From Gemmatimonadaceae bacterium (GTDB taxonomy: Bacteria; Gemmatimonadota; Gemmatimonadetes; Gemmatimonadales; Gemmatimonadaceae), in assembly GCA_013697785.1 (NCBI GenBank), contig JACCWE010000109.1, forward strand, positions 1 through 64,000: a stretch of 64,000 nucleotides of DNA, in the 5' to 3' direction. The notes under the pieces were generated by a model. It had not been told where the DNA came from, ran no database searches, and saw only the letters and a list, made by a program, of their open reading frames with translations. The position numbers and the translations under genes are program-made. Of this stretch, positions 28,555 through 37,766 are shown piece by piece. Position 1 is the first letter of the stretch, and the number at the start of each line of letters is the position of its first letter.

Positions 28555-30486
28555 CTATCGCGAGCGAGCAGCGCGCGCCGGCCATCCATCGTTCGTCGTG
28601 TCGGCGTCCAGCCAGATGCCGTGTCCCAATCGCAGCGATGTGATCGTCTTCTTCGTCGCGAAGCTGACCGTCGTCCGAGTCTGATTCGCCTGCCAGATCG
28701 CCGGCGTCTCGTGCATGCTGTCGGCGCTGCCGTCGGAGTACGACACCAGAAGATCGACTGGCGCGGGCATCCCGCCGATGTTGTCGAGCACCACCGCATA
28801 TCCGCTCGAGCGCCGAGCGACCGATTTCACCGCGAGATCGATGTAGCCGTTGGTGAAGTACCAGTCATTCCAGAACCAGTTCAAGTTCCGGCCGGATGCA
28901 TCGTTCATGGTGTTGAAGAAATCCCACGGGATCGGATGCTTGCCATGCCAGCGATCCATGAACGCGTGCAAGCTCTTTTTGAACAGGGCGTCGCCGAGCA
29001 TGTCCTTGGCGGCGAGATAGCCAAGCGATGCCTTGCCGTACGCGTTGTGGCCGTAGGCCGGACGCTTGAGCATGTCCTCGGGCGTGATGATCGGGATGTC
29101 CTCGAGCGGCGACGGATCCGAGATCCAGCCTTTCACGCGGAAATTGGCATAGAGCGAGTCTTCTCTCGCCTTCCCTGCGTCGGCGATGCCGATGAGATAC
29201 TCGAAGGTGGTCGCCCATCCCTCATCCATGAAGCCATAGCGCGTCTCGTTGATCCCCATGTAGAACGGGAACCACGTGTGCGCGATCTCGTGTTCGGCCA
29301 CGAACTTCGAATCGCTCGTGTCCGCGTTCGTACCATCGTTCACCATCATCGGATATTCCATGTCGGCGCTGCCCTGCACGATCGTCGTCTTCTCGTACGG
29401 ATACGGCACGCCCGGCCAGTTTCGCGAGAACCAGGCGAGCGCGTGCCGACCGTAACCCACCATGTGGTGGAAGTCCGCGGCGCTGTCGTTGTATGCGGAC
29501 TGCACCGAGGCGCGCCGGTGCGTCACGTCATCGACGACGACGCTCGCGGCGTCCCAATCGTAGTGATCGCTGATCGCGAACGTCATGTCCGGGATGTTGC
29601 TCGCGGTGAAGTGCCAGGCGTTCACCTCGTTTGCGAGCGTCACCTTCTTCGCACCGAACTCCGACGGCACTGCGACGTGAATGACGGTGTCCGACGTCAT
29701 CGATGATGCGAGTCGCTTCGCGATCTCCGGCTGCAGCACCTGCTCGGGATTGCGCAGCGTGCCTGTGCCATAGACTACGAAGTTCGCGGGCGCGCGCACC
29801 GTGACATCGTAGTCGTTGAAGTCGCTGTAGAACTCCTGATCGTCGGTGAACGTCATGTCATCCCATCCGTTGTAGTCGTCGTAGACGGATACGCGCGGAT
29901 AGAAGTAGGCGAGATAGAAAGTCGTCGAGTCGAGCATCCCCTCGCGTCCGGCCTCGCGCGACATGTCGTAATGCCACTGGAGCGAGAGGTGCAGCGAGTC
30001 GTGAGGCATGAGCGGCGCAGGGAGGTCGACGTGTCGCGTGGTGAAGAGATTCGGTCGCTCGATCCACGCCAGCGCCCTGCCGTTGACCGCGAAGCCATCG
30101 ACGTTGACGCCCGACGTGAGGTAGGCGTCGGAGGCCCCTCCTTCGTTGGGCGCGCCGGGGCGGTGAATGTTCATGAACAGCTTGAGCCCGATGTCCTTCA
30201 GCGTGTCGGGGCTGTTGTTGAAGTAGGTGATCTCTTCACTGCCCCTGATCCTGCGATCGGGGGGGAGAGCGACGATCGAAATCGTATATCGACCGCGATT
30301 CTGCCAGTACGAGGGCCCAGGCTTGCCGTTTGCCAAGCGCGTGCCCTTTCGATATGCGCGGGTAATCGCGCGCGGCATATAGAGCGGGCGCGTCGGCGCG
30401 GGCGCAAGCGGAAGGAGGATCAACGCGGCAAAGCAGACGCGCGCGAGGGTGGCTTTGGTCGAGTCGATCGGAGAGCCGAAGAGCAC
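28555..30486 (-). CDS. M1 family metallopeptidase
   Basis: A 643-aa exported gluzincin aminopeptidase. The N-terminal hydrophobic stretch (about 15-30) suggests a signal peptide or anchor. The catalytic signature is complete: HEIAH followed by exactly 18 residues and the third zinc ligand Glu in MDEGWA. The exopeptidase motif appears to be GSADMEYPMM (the usual GxMEN is altered to DMEYP, shared by an M1 subgroup). A catalytic Tyr lies in a later segment. The start is GTG at 30484-30486 and is not well supported by a ribosome site. Likely degrades peptides in the periplasm or at the surface. It follows the cyclophilin gene after a terminator hairpin. Confidence 0.92.
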   Translation of the reverse strand: MLFGSPIDSTKATLARVCFAALILLPLAPAPTRPLYMPRAITRAYRKGTRLANGKPGPSYWQNRGRYTISIVALPPDRRIRGSEEITYFNNSPDTLKDIGLKLFMNIHRPGAPNEGGASDAYLTSGVNVDGFAVNGRALAWIERPNLFTTRHVDLPAPLMPHDSLHLSLQWHYDMSREAGREGMLDSTTFYLAYFYPRVSVYDDYNGWDDMTFTDDQEFYSDFNDYDVTVRAPANFVVYGTGTLRNPEQVLQPEIAKRLASSMTSDTVIHVAVPSEFGAKKVTLANEVNAWHFTASNIPDMTFAISDHYDWDAASVVVDDVTHRRASVQSAYNDSAADFHHMVGYGRHALAWFSRNWPGVPYPYEKTTIVQGSADMEYPMMVNDGTNADTSDSKFVAEHEIAHTWFPFYMGINETRYGFMDEGWATTFEYLIGIADAGKAREDSLYANFRVKGWISDPSPLEDIPIITPEDMLKRPAYGHNAYGKASLGYLAAKDMLGDALFKKSLHAFMDRWHGKHPIPWDFFNTMNDASGRNLNWFWNDWYFTNGYIDLAVKSVARRSSGYAVVLDNIGGMPAPVDLLVSYSDGSADSMHETPAIWQANQTRTTVSFATKKTITSLRLGHGIWLDADTTNDGWPARAARSR

Positions 30487-30567
30487 GGGATGCCGGGTTG
30501 AGATGAGCGATGGCGGATATTTGCCGAGAGACGAAAATTAGCCGGCGGGCCGAAGACGCAGGCGAAA

Positions 30568-30594
30568 GGGGCGGCCGTCGATGACGGTCGCCCC
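30568..30594 (-). terminator. Hairpin terminator after the cyclophilin gene
   Basis: GGGGCGGCCGTC at 30568-30579 pairs with 30583-30594 over 12 bp with one G-T mismatch, and the loop is three bases. On the minus strand a short T-rich run (TTTCGCC) follows. It lies 36 bp beyond the cyclophilin stop and before the start of the M1 peptidase gene, so it would separate the two. Confidence 0.6.
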
Positions 30595-30630
30595 TCTGCC
30601 TTTGCTGGATGGCGGGCCTAATACGCGCCG

Positions 30631-31215
30631 CTACTTGGGCGTGTATCCGTCCGTCTTCAGCTGCTCCGCGGACATCTTGATCACGTCCACATGGAGAGTG
30701 ATCGGGGTGTAGGGCTTGTTCGTCGAGTCCTTCGGCACCGACACGATCTTCTCGACGACGTCCATCCCCTTGAAAACATGACCGTAGATGGTGTAGTGGT
30801 TGTCGAGCCTGGGGATGCCGTTCTTGTTCGTCACGATGTAGAACTGGCATCCCGCGGAGAGCTCCCCCGGGTTGTCATCTCGCCCGGCGCCGACGGCGCC
30901 GTAGACGTGCTTGAGGGAGTCGGTGAACTCGGGCGCGAGCAGATACGGCGACCCCGAGAAGCCGGCGGGCGTATCGGGGCATCCGCCCTGCGCGACGAAG
31001 TTCTTGATTACACGATTGAAGGTGAGAGAGTCCCAGTAGTGGCTCGCCGCGAGCTTCTCGAAGCTCTCCTTGTGATGCGGCGTCCTGTCGTAGAGAAAGA
31101 AGAGGATCTCTCCCATCGGAGTTCTGATTCGCCCGACGTCGTAAGTCTTCGGCGCGCGCCCCGCGGTGAAGGCGAGCGGAACGACGAGCAGCATCGCGAG
31201 AAAAAGCCGGCGCAT
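30631..31215 (-). CDS. Exported cyclophilin-type peptidyl-prolyl isomerase
   Basis: A 194-aa protein: an N-terminal signal peptide (MRRLFLAMLLVVPLAFTAG), then one cyclophilin domain (about 30-185). The family features are the FNRVIKNFVAQGGCPD strand-loop with the catalytic-region Arg and Phe, then GxFSGSPYLLAPEF, GCQFYIVT and a final HVFKGMDVVEKI. It is expected to catalyse prolyl isomerisation in the periplasm during folding of exported proteins. The ATG at 31213-31215 was chosen because it gives the signal peptide; the frame extends upstream to 31269 without sense. Insert (about 105-130, DDNPGELSAG) is a common loop variation. Confidence 0.93.
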   Translation of the reverse strand: MRRLFLAMLLVVPLAFTAGRAPKTYDVGRIRTPMGEILFFLYDRTPHHKESFEKLAASHYWDSLTFNRVIKNFVAQGGCPDTPAGFSGSPYLLAPEFTDSLKHVYGAVGAGRDDNPGELSAGCQFYIVTNKNGIPRLDNHYTIYGHVFKGMDVVEKIVSVPKDSTNKPYTPITLHVDVIKMSAEQLKTDGYTPK

Positions 31216-31409
31216 GGATGGACGGGCGAGAGGGGCGTGCGAGTGGACATCCCAAGCTATCTCGAACACGGCGGACTCACTAGCGCACGATTACATGACA
31301 GCGCGCCTTCGTTAGCGCGAAGTACTCGCGAATAAATGCGCGTGCGCGCTCTCGTGCGAGTGAAGCCGAACCTTCGCCCGAAGACCTCCGGCGAATCCCT
31401 TAGAGTGAC

Positions 31410-32594
31410 TCAGTCGACGACGATCGGCGCGTTCCATCTGACGGTGCCCCATTCGATGACGAAGGTGCCCCTCCGCGCGCTCGCGGGCACTATCGAGATG
31501 GTGAATTTCTCCACCGGTGTCGCGCTCGTGTCTACCCGCAATGACTCCTTGCCGGCGTCGTGCTTCGCGTCGTATTCCGTTCCCCACTGTCCGAACTGCT
31601 TGTTCACGATCAAGTCGGCGTGGCCGTCCTTGCTCGGCACGGTCCAGAGGGTGTAGGTGCCGGCGGGCAGGCGCGTGCCACCGAGAGTGATCGGCGCCGA
31701 CGTCGTGAGCTGCGTCGCCGCGTTGGCTCCGGTGCGCCAGACCTCGCCGTACGGGAGGATGTTGCCCAGGAGCACGCGGCCGCGCGCGAGCGGCCGCCCG
31801 TAGTCGACCGAGAATTTCGCCGCGCCGATCGTCGCGCGCGCGGTGTCGCGCACGCTGAGCTGCTTCATTCCTCCCGCCGCGGTCTCGGTCGTTGCGAAGC
31901 GCTGCGCCACAGCCGCGACATCGGGTTGGGCGACGAGGCGCTCGACCTCGATCTTGTAGGTGGATCGCGCTCCCGAATACGTGAGCATGTGATGCAGTGA
32001 GTCGAACGTCGCATCGCCGTAGCCCGCGAGCCAGTCATGGTGCAGCTCGGCCCTGTTGCCGGCGAGCAGCGTCACGACTCCGCTGTGCAGAGGAAAACGA
32101 TCGAACTCGCGATCGATGTAGTATTGCCGCACGGTCACGCTGTCGCCAACCGCGGCTGCGTGCGCGAGCGCGGCCCCGAAATACAGATCGGTGAGGCTGT
32201 ACATCTGCGGAAGATGGGGCATGGCGAGCGCGCCTCCGGTCGCGAAGGCGTACTTTTTCGTTCCAGCGGAGTCGCGCTTGACGATGTGCACCGAGTCGGC
32301 GCTTACGTCGGCCGTGACGTGGCGCTCCCGCTGATTCAACGGCTCGCTCGGCGTTGCGATGTCCATCTCGAGATGCCTGATCGACCCGTCGGCGGCAAGG
32401 CGAATCGTGGTGTGGCGACGGCGGACGCGCGGGAAGCGGTCGACCTCATCGCTCACGATCTCATCGCCGCGGCGGGTGACGCTCTCGAGCGAAATCGTGT
32501 CGCTCCCCAGCCGAGCGAGGAAGCCGTAGCGCGCGGACGGTTGCGCGCGTTGACACGTCGCAAGCACGAGCAAGGTGACTGCAATCAGTTTCAT
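31410..32594 (-). CDS. Lipoprotein-like protein with C-terminal DUF2911 domain
   Basis: A 394-aa exported protein. The N-terminus (MKLIAVTLLVLATCQRAQ) resembles a lipoprotein signal, with Cys14 as possible anchor, though LATC is not an ideal lipobox. The N-terminal half (about 25-250) is unassigned beta-rich sequence. The C-terminal part (about 255-394) is DUF2911, with GRPLARGRVLLGNILPYGEVWRTGANAATQL spread over the start, then LPAGTYTLWTVPS and FVIEWGTVRWNAPIVV. A truncated paralogous DUF2911 copy lies at about 34069-34500, inside the nearby element. It ends the block before the displaced tRNA repeat. Function unknown. Confidence 0.85.
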   Translation of the reverse strand: MKLIAVTLLVLATCQRAQPSARYGFLARLGSDTISLESVTRRGDEIVSDEVDRFPRVRRRHTTIRLAADGSIRHLEMDIATPSEPLNQRERHVTADVSADSVHIVKRDSAGTKKYAFATGGALAMPHLPQMYSLTDLYFGAALAHAAAVGDSVTVRQYYIDREFDRFPLHSGVVTLLAGNRAELHHDWLAGYGDATFDSLHHMLTYSGARSTYKIEVERLVAQPDVAAVAQRFATTETAAGGMKQLSVRDTARATIGAAKFSVDYGRPLARGRVLLGNILPYGEVWRTGANAATQLTTSAPITLGGTRLPAGTYTLWTVPSKDGHADLIVNKQFGQWGTEYDAKHDAGKESLRVDTSATPVEKFTISIVPASARRGTFVIEWGTVRWNAPIVVD

Positions 32595-32746
32595 CGGCGG
32601 CTACTGGATGGTTGGGTACTGTTCTACCCACATCCTCTCACGCCGGCGCGCGCTCGGCAATGCCGCGTGGCGATTCTCACAGCTTTCGTACACTCGAATC
32701 AGCGCGCGACGTTCAAATTTCCTCGCGTTGGGAGCACTGCCGTGAG

Positions 32747-32789
32747 TCGGGATGGCGGGATTTGAACCCGCGACCCCCTGAACGCCATT
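32747..32789 (-). repeat. Displaced 3' half of tRNA-Pro (putative att site)
   Basis: This sequence matches 41310-41352 over 43 bp with mismatches only at 32753 and 32784. It reads, on the minus strand, as the anticodon-loop-to-discriminator part of tRNA-Pro with an intact T-arm. The 5' half of a tRNA is absent: the bases beyond (about 32790-32825) do not form a D-arm or acceptor complement. It is therefore a fragment, not a second tRNA gene. Confidence 0.85.
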
Positions 32790-32890
32790 GGGCGCTCGGG
32801 GGGAGCCAATCACTGCAATTTGACGGCTTTCATAGGAGGCTCGGGCATCGGCGCCGGACTCGTACGACAAAATATCGGGAAAAGTCGGGG

Positions 32891-32914
32891 CAAACGGGTC
32901 ACCAAACGGGTCAC
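32891..32914. repeat. Tandem 12-bp repeat, putative recombinase arm site (one end)
   Basis: CAAACGGGTCAC occurs twice without a spacer (32891-32902 and 32903-32914). It lies about 100 bp inside the displaced tRNA repeat. A related tandem pair is at 41248-41271 near the intact tRNA, in the same orientation. This resembles arm-type binding sites of integrases, which flank the core site as short direct repeats. Confidence 0.55.
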
Positions 32915-33302
32915 GCATTTGTGGCTGGGAATTGAGCGCCTAATGGTGACCCACGACGGTCAAAGTACGCGACACCACAGCTGCACGAGGACGCGGTCGC
33001 TCGCGCGGAACGCCTCATCCCGTCGTGCAACGGGAGGGCACCGGCGCACCGATCCTCGTACTCGCGAACGACCTTTTTCAAATGCTTCAATCGTTGGGCG
33101 CGCGGAGCAAGGAGTCGAGCTGTTGGGAGGTAGCGCGCGAGCAGCGGGTCCGTGGAAGTACTACGTGTCAGCAGAACGGACACGTCAAGCTAGGTCTCGC
33201 AGCCTTGGCGCAAACGCCATGACAGCGTTAAGCACGTCGCCGCACGTGGCGACGATTCGCATCATCACCCCCGACCCTTCCCATCTGCCGCAGACCCCAG
33301 CA
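32915..33302. other. Non-coding stretch inside the element, no gene supported
   Basis: About 390 bp with only short frames in several phases; none shows a domain, a start with ribosome site, or steady GC-rich third positions. It lies between the arm-like repeat and the truncated regulator fragment. An integrase gene would be expected somewhere here in an active element, and none can be recognised. Confidence 0.5.
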
Positions 33303-33416
33303 TACGTGCATCTTGACGGTCTCCTCGGTGCGGCCGATCTCGCCGGCGACCTCCTCGTTGCGCAGCCCTCGTGCGATCATCGTCAGCACCTCGAGCTCGC
33401 GCGCCGTCAGCGAGAC
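33303..33416 (-). pseudogene. Truncated LuxR-type HTH of a NarL response regulator
   Basis: A 38-codon fragment encoding RVSLTARELEVLTMIARGL and the following helix up to TVKMHV. It closely matches residues in the HTH of the intact regulator at 24598-25236. The receiver domain, the last helix and the C-terminus are all missing, and the frame runs into unrelated sequence on both sides. The upstream edge abuts the GMC oxidoreductase fragment of the opposite strand within about 10 bp, so a recombination junction lies at about 33417-33425. Confidence 0.75.
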
Positions 33417-33424
33417 CCGAGTCA

Positions 33425-34146
33425 CCAGGCGCATCATCCACGATTTCTACGAGCACGATCCCTCGCGCGGCTTCTTCGGCGGCGGCGGGATCGACGCTCG
33501 ATTTCGATACAATCCAATCTGGTTTGCGCTCAGCATGCTGCCTGTCGACATGCCGTCGTGGGGGCGCGGATACACGCAGGCGCTCCACGATTACTTCGCG
33601 CACACGGTGCGCTTCACGGGGCATCTCACGTCGCTGCCGCAAACGGCGAACAGCATGGCGCTGGACGCAAACCACAAGGACTCGCTCGGCCGGCCCAATC
33701 TGTGCCTCACGTACGCGGAGCACCCCGACGACCGGGCCGCGCAACTCTGGTTTCAGCGGAAGACGCACGAGCCCATAGTGGCGGCCGGCGCGAACAAGGT
33801 CTGGGATCTGCCCATCGTTCCGAGCGATGGCAGCGTGCACATTCTCGGGACTGCGCGCATGCGGAACGATCCCCGTGAGTCGGTGATCGACCGCATTCAT
33901 CGGGCGCACGACGTTCCTGATCTGTTCCTGTGCAACGGGAGCAGCTTCGTGACGTCGGGACGCGGGCAGCCGACGATGACGATTCAGGCTCTCGCCTTTC
34001 GGGCCGCGGAGCACATCGGGCGGTTTGCGAAGTCGCGGGAGATTTGGCGAATACCCACGCGGCGTGACGATCGCTTCGTCACGCTCTTCGAATCGCTTCA
34101 CGACGATCGGCGCCGTCCAGCGGAAGGATCCCCACTGGAGCACTAG
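33425..34146 (+). pseudogene. C-terminal fragment of a GMC family oxidoreductase
   Basis: From about 33425 the plus-strand frame reads as the C-terminal part of a GMC (glucose-methanol-choline) flavoprotein: LPQTANSMALD, then GxxRMRNDPRESVIDR and the late motif CNGSSFVTSGRGQPTMTIQ followed by ALAFRAAEHI. The last part normally holds the catalytic His/Asn region and the FAD-binding end. The flavin-binding N-terminal half, with its GxGxxG motif, is absent. Beyond about 34041 the frame is antisense to a DUF2911 fragment and probably meaningless. No start codon or ribosome site precedes the homology. Confidence 0.75.
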
Positions 34147-34500
34147 CGTGCCCTTACGCGCCTCCAACGGCATCAAGGAGATCGTGAACTTCTCCACGGG
34201 CCAAGCGGGGGTGTCGACCGACAGCGGCCCCTTCCCGAGATTCGAGCTCTCTTCGTAGTCCGTCCCCCACTGCCCGCGCTGTTTGTTCACGATCAATTCC
34301 GCATGGCCATCCTTGTGCGGCGCCGTCCAGAGCGTGTACGTGCCGGCTGGGACGTGCAGTCCGGCGAGTGTGATCGGCGCCGATGTCGTGAGCTGCGTCG
34401 CCGCATTGGCACCCGTACGCCAGACGTCGTCGAGTCGCAGGATGTTGCCGAGAAGCCGAGAACCAGCTGCGCCGTTCCGACGGCCGGCCGCATTTAGGGA
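34069..34500 (-). pseudogene. Truncated, frameshifted DUF2911 gene fragment
   Basis: The minus strand encodes the last roughly 135 residues of a DUF2911 domain: GNILRLDDVWRTGANAATQL, VPAGTYTLWTAPHKDGH, VNKQRGQWGTDYEES and VLQWGSFRWTAPIVV. A GRPSERRS segment just upstream is in another frame, so there is also an indel. There is no N-terminal half and no stop at the natural end. It is a divergent paralogue of the intact gene at 31410-32594. Confidence 0.7.
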
Positions 34501-34598
34501 ATTTGCACCAAATGAATCGTCTGCCGCCGTTGTTGCACCAATTGTGCATGTCCGTGGCCGGATGACCGCTCACCTCATTCCACTGGCGAAGATTCTCA

Positions 34599-35114
34599 AT
34601 GGCCAAGACAAATGATTCGGACACGCTGGGCCTCGCCGACAACCTGAGCTTCCAACGGCGGACGTGGGAGGTACAGCGCGTCGGCTGGATCATAATGGTC
34701 CTCATCAGCATCGCCGCACTCCTGGGGGTCTTCGGCAAGGGTCCGTTCTCGAACGGGCGCCTCGGCGACGACGCCTCCCCCCTCCGCGCCGACTACGAGC
34801 GCTTCCTCCGCTTGAACGCACCCGCCCAGCTCACGGTTTACGTCGGAGGGAGCGCCATCCGCCCCGACTCTACAGTCGAGCTTTGGATAGACAGATCGTG
34901 GCTTTCCAGGATGGAGATCAACGGCATCACTCCGGAGCCTGACAAGACGCGCGTACTAGGCGACCGCCTCGCGTACACCTTTCGCGCGCAGCCAGGCCCG
35001 AAGCCCGTGCGGATCACATTCGAGATGGACAATCGGGCGCTGTGGAGAATCGGCGGCGAGCTTGGGTTGACGAACGGGCCATCGTACAGCTTCTCACAAT
35101 TCGCTTATCCCTGA
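34599..35114 (+). CDS. Membrane-anchored hypothetical protein paired with DUF421 protein
   Basis: A 171-aa protein with one transmembrane helix (about 27-46, VGWIIMVLISIAALLGVFG) after a short charged N-tail. The remaining 120 residues are likely beta-rich and extracytoplasmic, without a domain I can name. The ATG at 34599 has GAAG a few bases upstream. The stop at 35112-35114 overlaps the ribosome site of the following DUF421 gene, so the pair forms an operon. No function can be assigned; its pairing with DUF421 suggests a shared envelope role. Confidence 0.75.
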   Translation: MAKTNDSDTLGLADNLSFQRRTWEVQRVGWIIMVLISIAALLGVFGKGPFSNGRLGDDASPLRADYERFLRLNAPAQLTVYVGGSAIRPDSTVELWIDRSWLSRMEINGITPEPDKTRVLGDRLAYTFRAQPGPKPVRITFEMDNRALWRIGGELGLTNGPSYSFSQFAYP

Positions 35115-35120
35115 GGAGGT
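35113..35120 (+). promoter_or_regulatory. Strong ribosome binding site for the DUF421 gene
   Basis: GAGGAGGT ends six bases before the TTG start at 35127 and overlaps the stop codon of the preceding gene. It is one of the best Shine-Dalgarno sequences in this window and fixes the use of TTG. Confidence 0.75.
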
Positions 35121-35126
35121 GCAATC

Positions 35127-35573
35127 TTGGATTCTGTAATTCGCGCCGCTGCGATCTATCTCCTCATGCTGATCGTGTTCCGCATCGCGGGAAACCGGTC
35201 GCTCGCGCAGCTCACCGCGTTCGACCTCGTTCTACTCCTGATCATCAGCGAAGGGATACAGCAGGCGATGATCACTTCCGACTACTCGTTCACCAATGCT
35301 GCGCTGCTGGTGATCACGCTGGTCGGGCTCGACATAATGCTCTCGCTCTGGAAAAGGCGATTCCCGTCGCTCGAAAAGATTGTCGACGGCAGCCCTGTTC
35401 TCGTTATCGCCGACGGCCAGATGCAGCACGAGGCGATGAACAAGGAGCGAGTGGACAACGGCGACATTCTTTCGGCCGCACGCGAGAAACAGGGCCTTGA
35501 AAGCGTGGATCAGATCAAGCACGCGGTGGTCGAGCCGAGCGGTGGGATCTCGATCGTGCCCAAGGAGCGCTAG
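35127..35573 (+). CDS. DUF421 (YetF-type) membrane protein
   Basis: A 148-aa protein with the DUF421 layout: an N-terminal membrane region of about three helices (about 5-75), including the RIAGNRSLAQLTAFDLVLLLIIS block in two pieces, and a small C-terminal cytoplasmic domain (about 85-148) with VLVIADGQMQHEAMNKERV. It starts with TTG. It is somewhat shorter than the larger YetF/YdfS proteins, whose C-terminal domain is duplicated. It ends at a CTAG palindrome shared with the opposing HAF gene. Confidence 0.88.
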   Translation: MDSVIRAAAIYLLMLIVFRIAGNRSLAQLTAFDLVLLLIISEGIQQAMITSDYSFTNAALLVITLVGLDIMLSLWKRRFPSLEKIVDGSPVLVIADGQMQHEAMNKERVDNGDILSAAREKQGLESVDQIKHAVVEPSGGISIVPKER

Positions 35574-36305
35574 CGGGAATCCGCGCCGAGAAGCTCGCAG
35601 TTCAGCAGTGCCTGCCATTCGGAGCTGCCCCAGGAATACATGCTCTCCGGGTCGACGATGCCAGAGTACCGCTTGCCCTTGTCCGGTGCCGGCGCCAGTG
35701 GCTCCGGAACCATTGATCGTCCGCAGGCGCGTGTTTGCGTCGTTGAAGGTGCCGGCGTCCTTCATTCCGTCGCGCGCGGTCCAGACGAATCCGTGTGTTG
35801 GACCTACACCCGCCAAGGTGCTGTAGCCGACGACCTCACCCCTATTGTTGACGCCTTGGGCCAATGCGTCATCGCCACCGAGGGTTCCGAGGTCGCGCAT
35901 TCCACCAGAGGCTGTCCAAAGGAAGGCGCGGACGTGCCCGGACGGAAGGTCGATCTCGCCTACGACGATCCCGTCGTCATTGAGACCCCACGCCACACTT
36001 CCCGCAGCACCGGGAAAAGTGCCAAGGTCGATCATTCCAGTCTTCGCTGTCCAGAAGAATCCGTGCGTGCGGCCGGACGCCGTAGTTCCCCACCCGATTG
36101 CCTGTCCCCGTTCGTTGATGCGCCACGCAAATGCGGTGGTCCCTCCGATATTGCCGAGATCTGTCACGCGGTACGGCGAGTGCGTTGGGGGCCCGACCTT
36201 CGCGGGAGCGGCACGCGGTGCCGATGGCTGAGTGGGCTCATCGCATGCGACGAGTGCAATCAGAGTGGCGGCGGACAGAACGACAACAATTCGGGCATGG
36301 CGCAT
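35570..36305 (-). CDS. HAF-repeat lipoprotein, probable frameshift near the 3' end
   Basis: A lipoprotein (MRHARIVVVLSAATLIALVAC, Cys of the LVAC lipobox) followed by several HAF-type repeats of about 40 residues with the WxxNxxGxxVG ... HAFLWT ... DLGTLGG pattern. The annotated frame stays open to 35232 but its last roughly 110 codons are antisense to DUF421 and look non-coding. A different frame from about 35690 down has strong GC third positions and stops at 35570-35572, sharing CTAG with the DUF421 stop. I therefore place the real end there and infer an indel around 35680-35710. Its promoter is in the 181-bp gap shared with the divergent LuxR gene. Confidence 0.7.
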
Positions 36306-36486
36306 GAGGACTCCGGCGGCGTACGGGTGGAGATCCACCTGCTTGTGCTGACGGAAACGTTAGGAGCCCCAGATGCGACCACATATACGCTGATTGACGT
36401 AGGCAGACCCAATCGTGACGTATCGCGATCAAGTCGAACCCCGCATCGGAGTGGGGATCCGCTAGCAACATTGCCAAATTGGACCG

Positions 36487-37752
36487 GTGAGGTACCTTCG
36501 GGATGGGACACTCCTCCCATCAGGCGAAGCTATGCAGCAGGCGTCTGCACGGCTCCGCATCCTGAACAGATGCATGTCCATCGTTCGTGCGCTCGAATCC
36601 GGCAAGGTGCAGATGGCTCTCGTGCTTACCCTTACCGACCAGTCGCAGCTCGCGACGACGTTCGAGGCGATGTTGTCGCCGTTCGCGAGCGCAACGCCGG
36701 ACGCCTGGTTCGTTCGCATCGGGAACGAGATGAAAGCGCTGTGTCACGGTGACAGCGCGCTAGTATGCGCGCAGCATCGCGGGCACGGTCGACACTTCAG
36801 CGCAGATGCGCCCGAGCTCGCGGCGGAGATGGACGCGCGGTGCGGTTTCCGTGATGGAGAGCTCCGATTCCCCGACCCGACCATCGACGCGGGGCTCATC
36901 GAGCGCCGACGCAGAAGCGTGGACGCGTGGACGGCCGCGATGTTGAACGATGTTGCCGGCGGAGGATACTATGGGTCGGAGTTTTACAACGAAGTAGCGA
37001 TCCCTTTCAAAGCAAGAGCGACGATGGCGCTCGCCGTCCACGGACCGGAGGGGGAAGTGATGCTCGGCGTGAACAACGAGCGGCCCGTGCTCGATCCGTT
37101 GAGTGAGGATACTCTCGGCCTCCTCGCGCTGATGCTACCGGCATTCCGCGCCGGTTTCGAGATGCTCAGCCGATTGGAGTTCTCACGTCACACGCTCGCG
37201 ACGGCGCTCGATGGACTGGCGGAAGGGATGATGGTCTTCGGTCTCGCCGACTCCAGGGAACTGTATCGGAACGGTGCGCTCATCGCGATGCTCGCGGATG
37301 ACCCGGAACACCTCGTGGTCGAGAGACGGATCCTGCAGCTCGTCCGAGGGCTCTGCTTTATGAAGAGAGGCAGAGCGGGGGAGCGTTTGCGCGCGCCCGC
37401 GGTACTCGACGAAATCGCGACGCGCAGAGCACGGTATCGCGCACGCTTCACATTGCTCTCTTCCGGAATTTTCTCCCGAGACGAAGCAGTGCTCGTCGCC
37501 ATCGAGGCGCCCGCTCCGCGGTTGCCGAGCGCGCCAACGCTCACGGCGCGCTACAAGTTGACGAAGCGTGAGGCGGAGGTGGCGCTCAAACTCGCCACGG
37601 GAGCAAGTGACGTTGACCTTGCCCGAATGCTCGGCATCAGCGCACACACAGTGCGGCATCACACGGAAAACATCTTCGCCAAGCTTAACGTACATTCGCG
37701 AAAGGCTCTCGCGCTGCATCTACTGAATGGAGAGTCGCCTCGTCAGCGTTAA
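36487..37752 (+). CDS. LuxR family transcriptional regulator
   Basis: A 421-aa DNA-binding regulator. The C-terminus (about 355-418) is a Lux[32 protein letters not shown] and [19 protein letters not shown]. The N-terminal 350 residues have no receiver Asp set and look like an unassigned sensory region, possibly PAS- or GAF-like, with [16 protein letters not shown] preceding the HTH. It starts with GTG at 36487 (ATG at 36532 is an alternative). It is divergent from the HAF lipoprotein, and the TPR kinase gene converges from the right with a 14-bp gap. Confidence 0.85.
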   Translation: MRYLRDGTLLPSGEAMQQASARLRILNRCMSIVRALESGKVQMALVLTLTDQSQLATTFEAMLSPFASATPDAWFVRIGNEMKALCHGDSALVCAQHRGHGRHFSADAPELAAEMDARCGFRDGELRFPDPTIDAGLIERRRRSVDAWTAAMLNDVAGGGYYGSEFYNEVAIPFKARATMALAVHGPEGEVMLGVNNERPVLDPLSEDTLGLLALMLPAFRAGFEMLSRLEFSRHTLATALDGLAEGMMVFGLADSRELYRNGALIAMLADDPEHLVVERRILQLVRGLCFMKRGRAGERLRAPAVLDEIATRRARYRARFTLLSSGIFSRDEAVLVAIEAPAPRLPSAPTLTARYKLTKREAEVALKLATGASDVDLARMLGISAHTVRHHTENIFAKLNVHSRKALALHLLNGESPRQR

Positions 37753-37766
37753 TGAGAGCCTCCGTA

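Noticed and set aside
32747-32830. Possible second complete tRNA gene at the displaced repeat
   Set aside because: The T-arm and part of the anticodon loop are present, but the sequence on the 5' side forms no D-arm or acceptor partner, so only a 3' half exists.
32601-32918. A minus-strand frame reading through the displaced tRNA fragment (contains GVQGVAGSNPAIPT)
   Set aside because: This peptide is the usual translation of a tRNA 3' half and not a protein; the frame is an artefact of the tRNA repeat.
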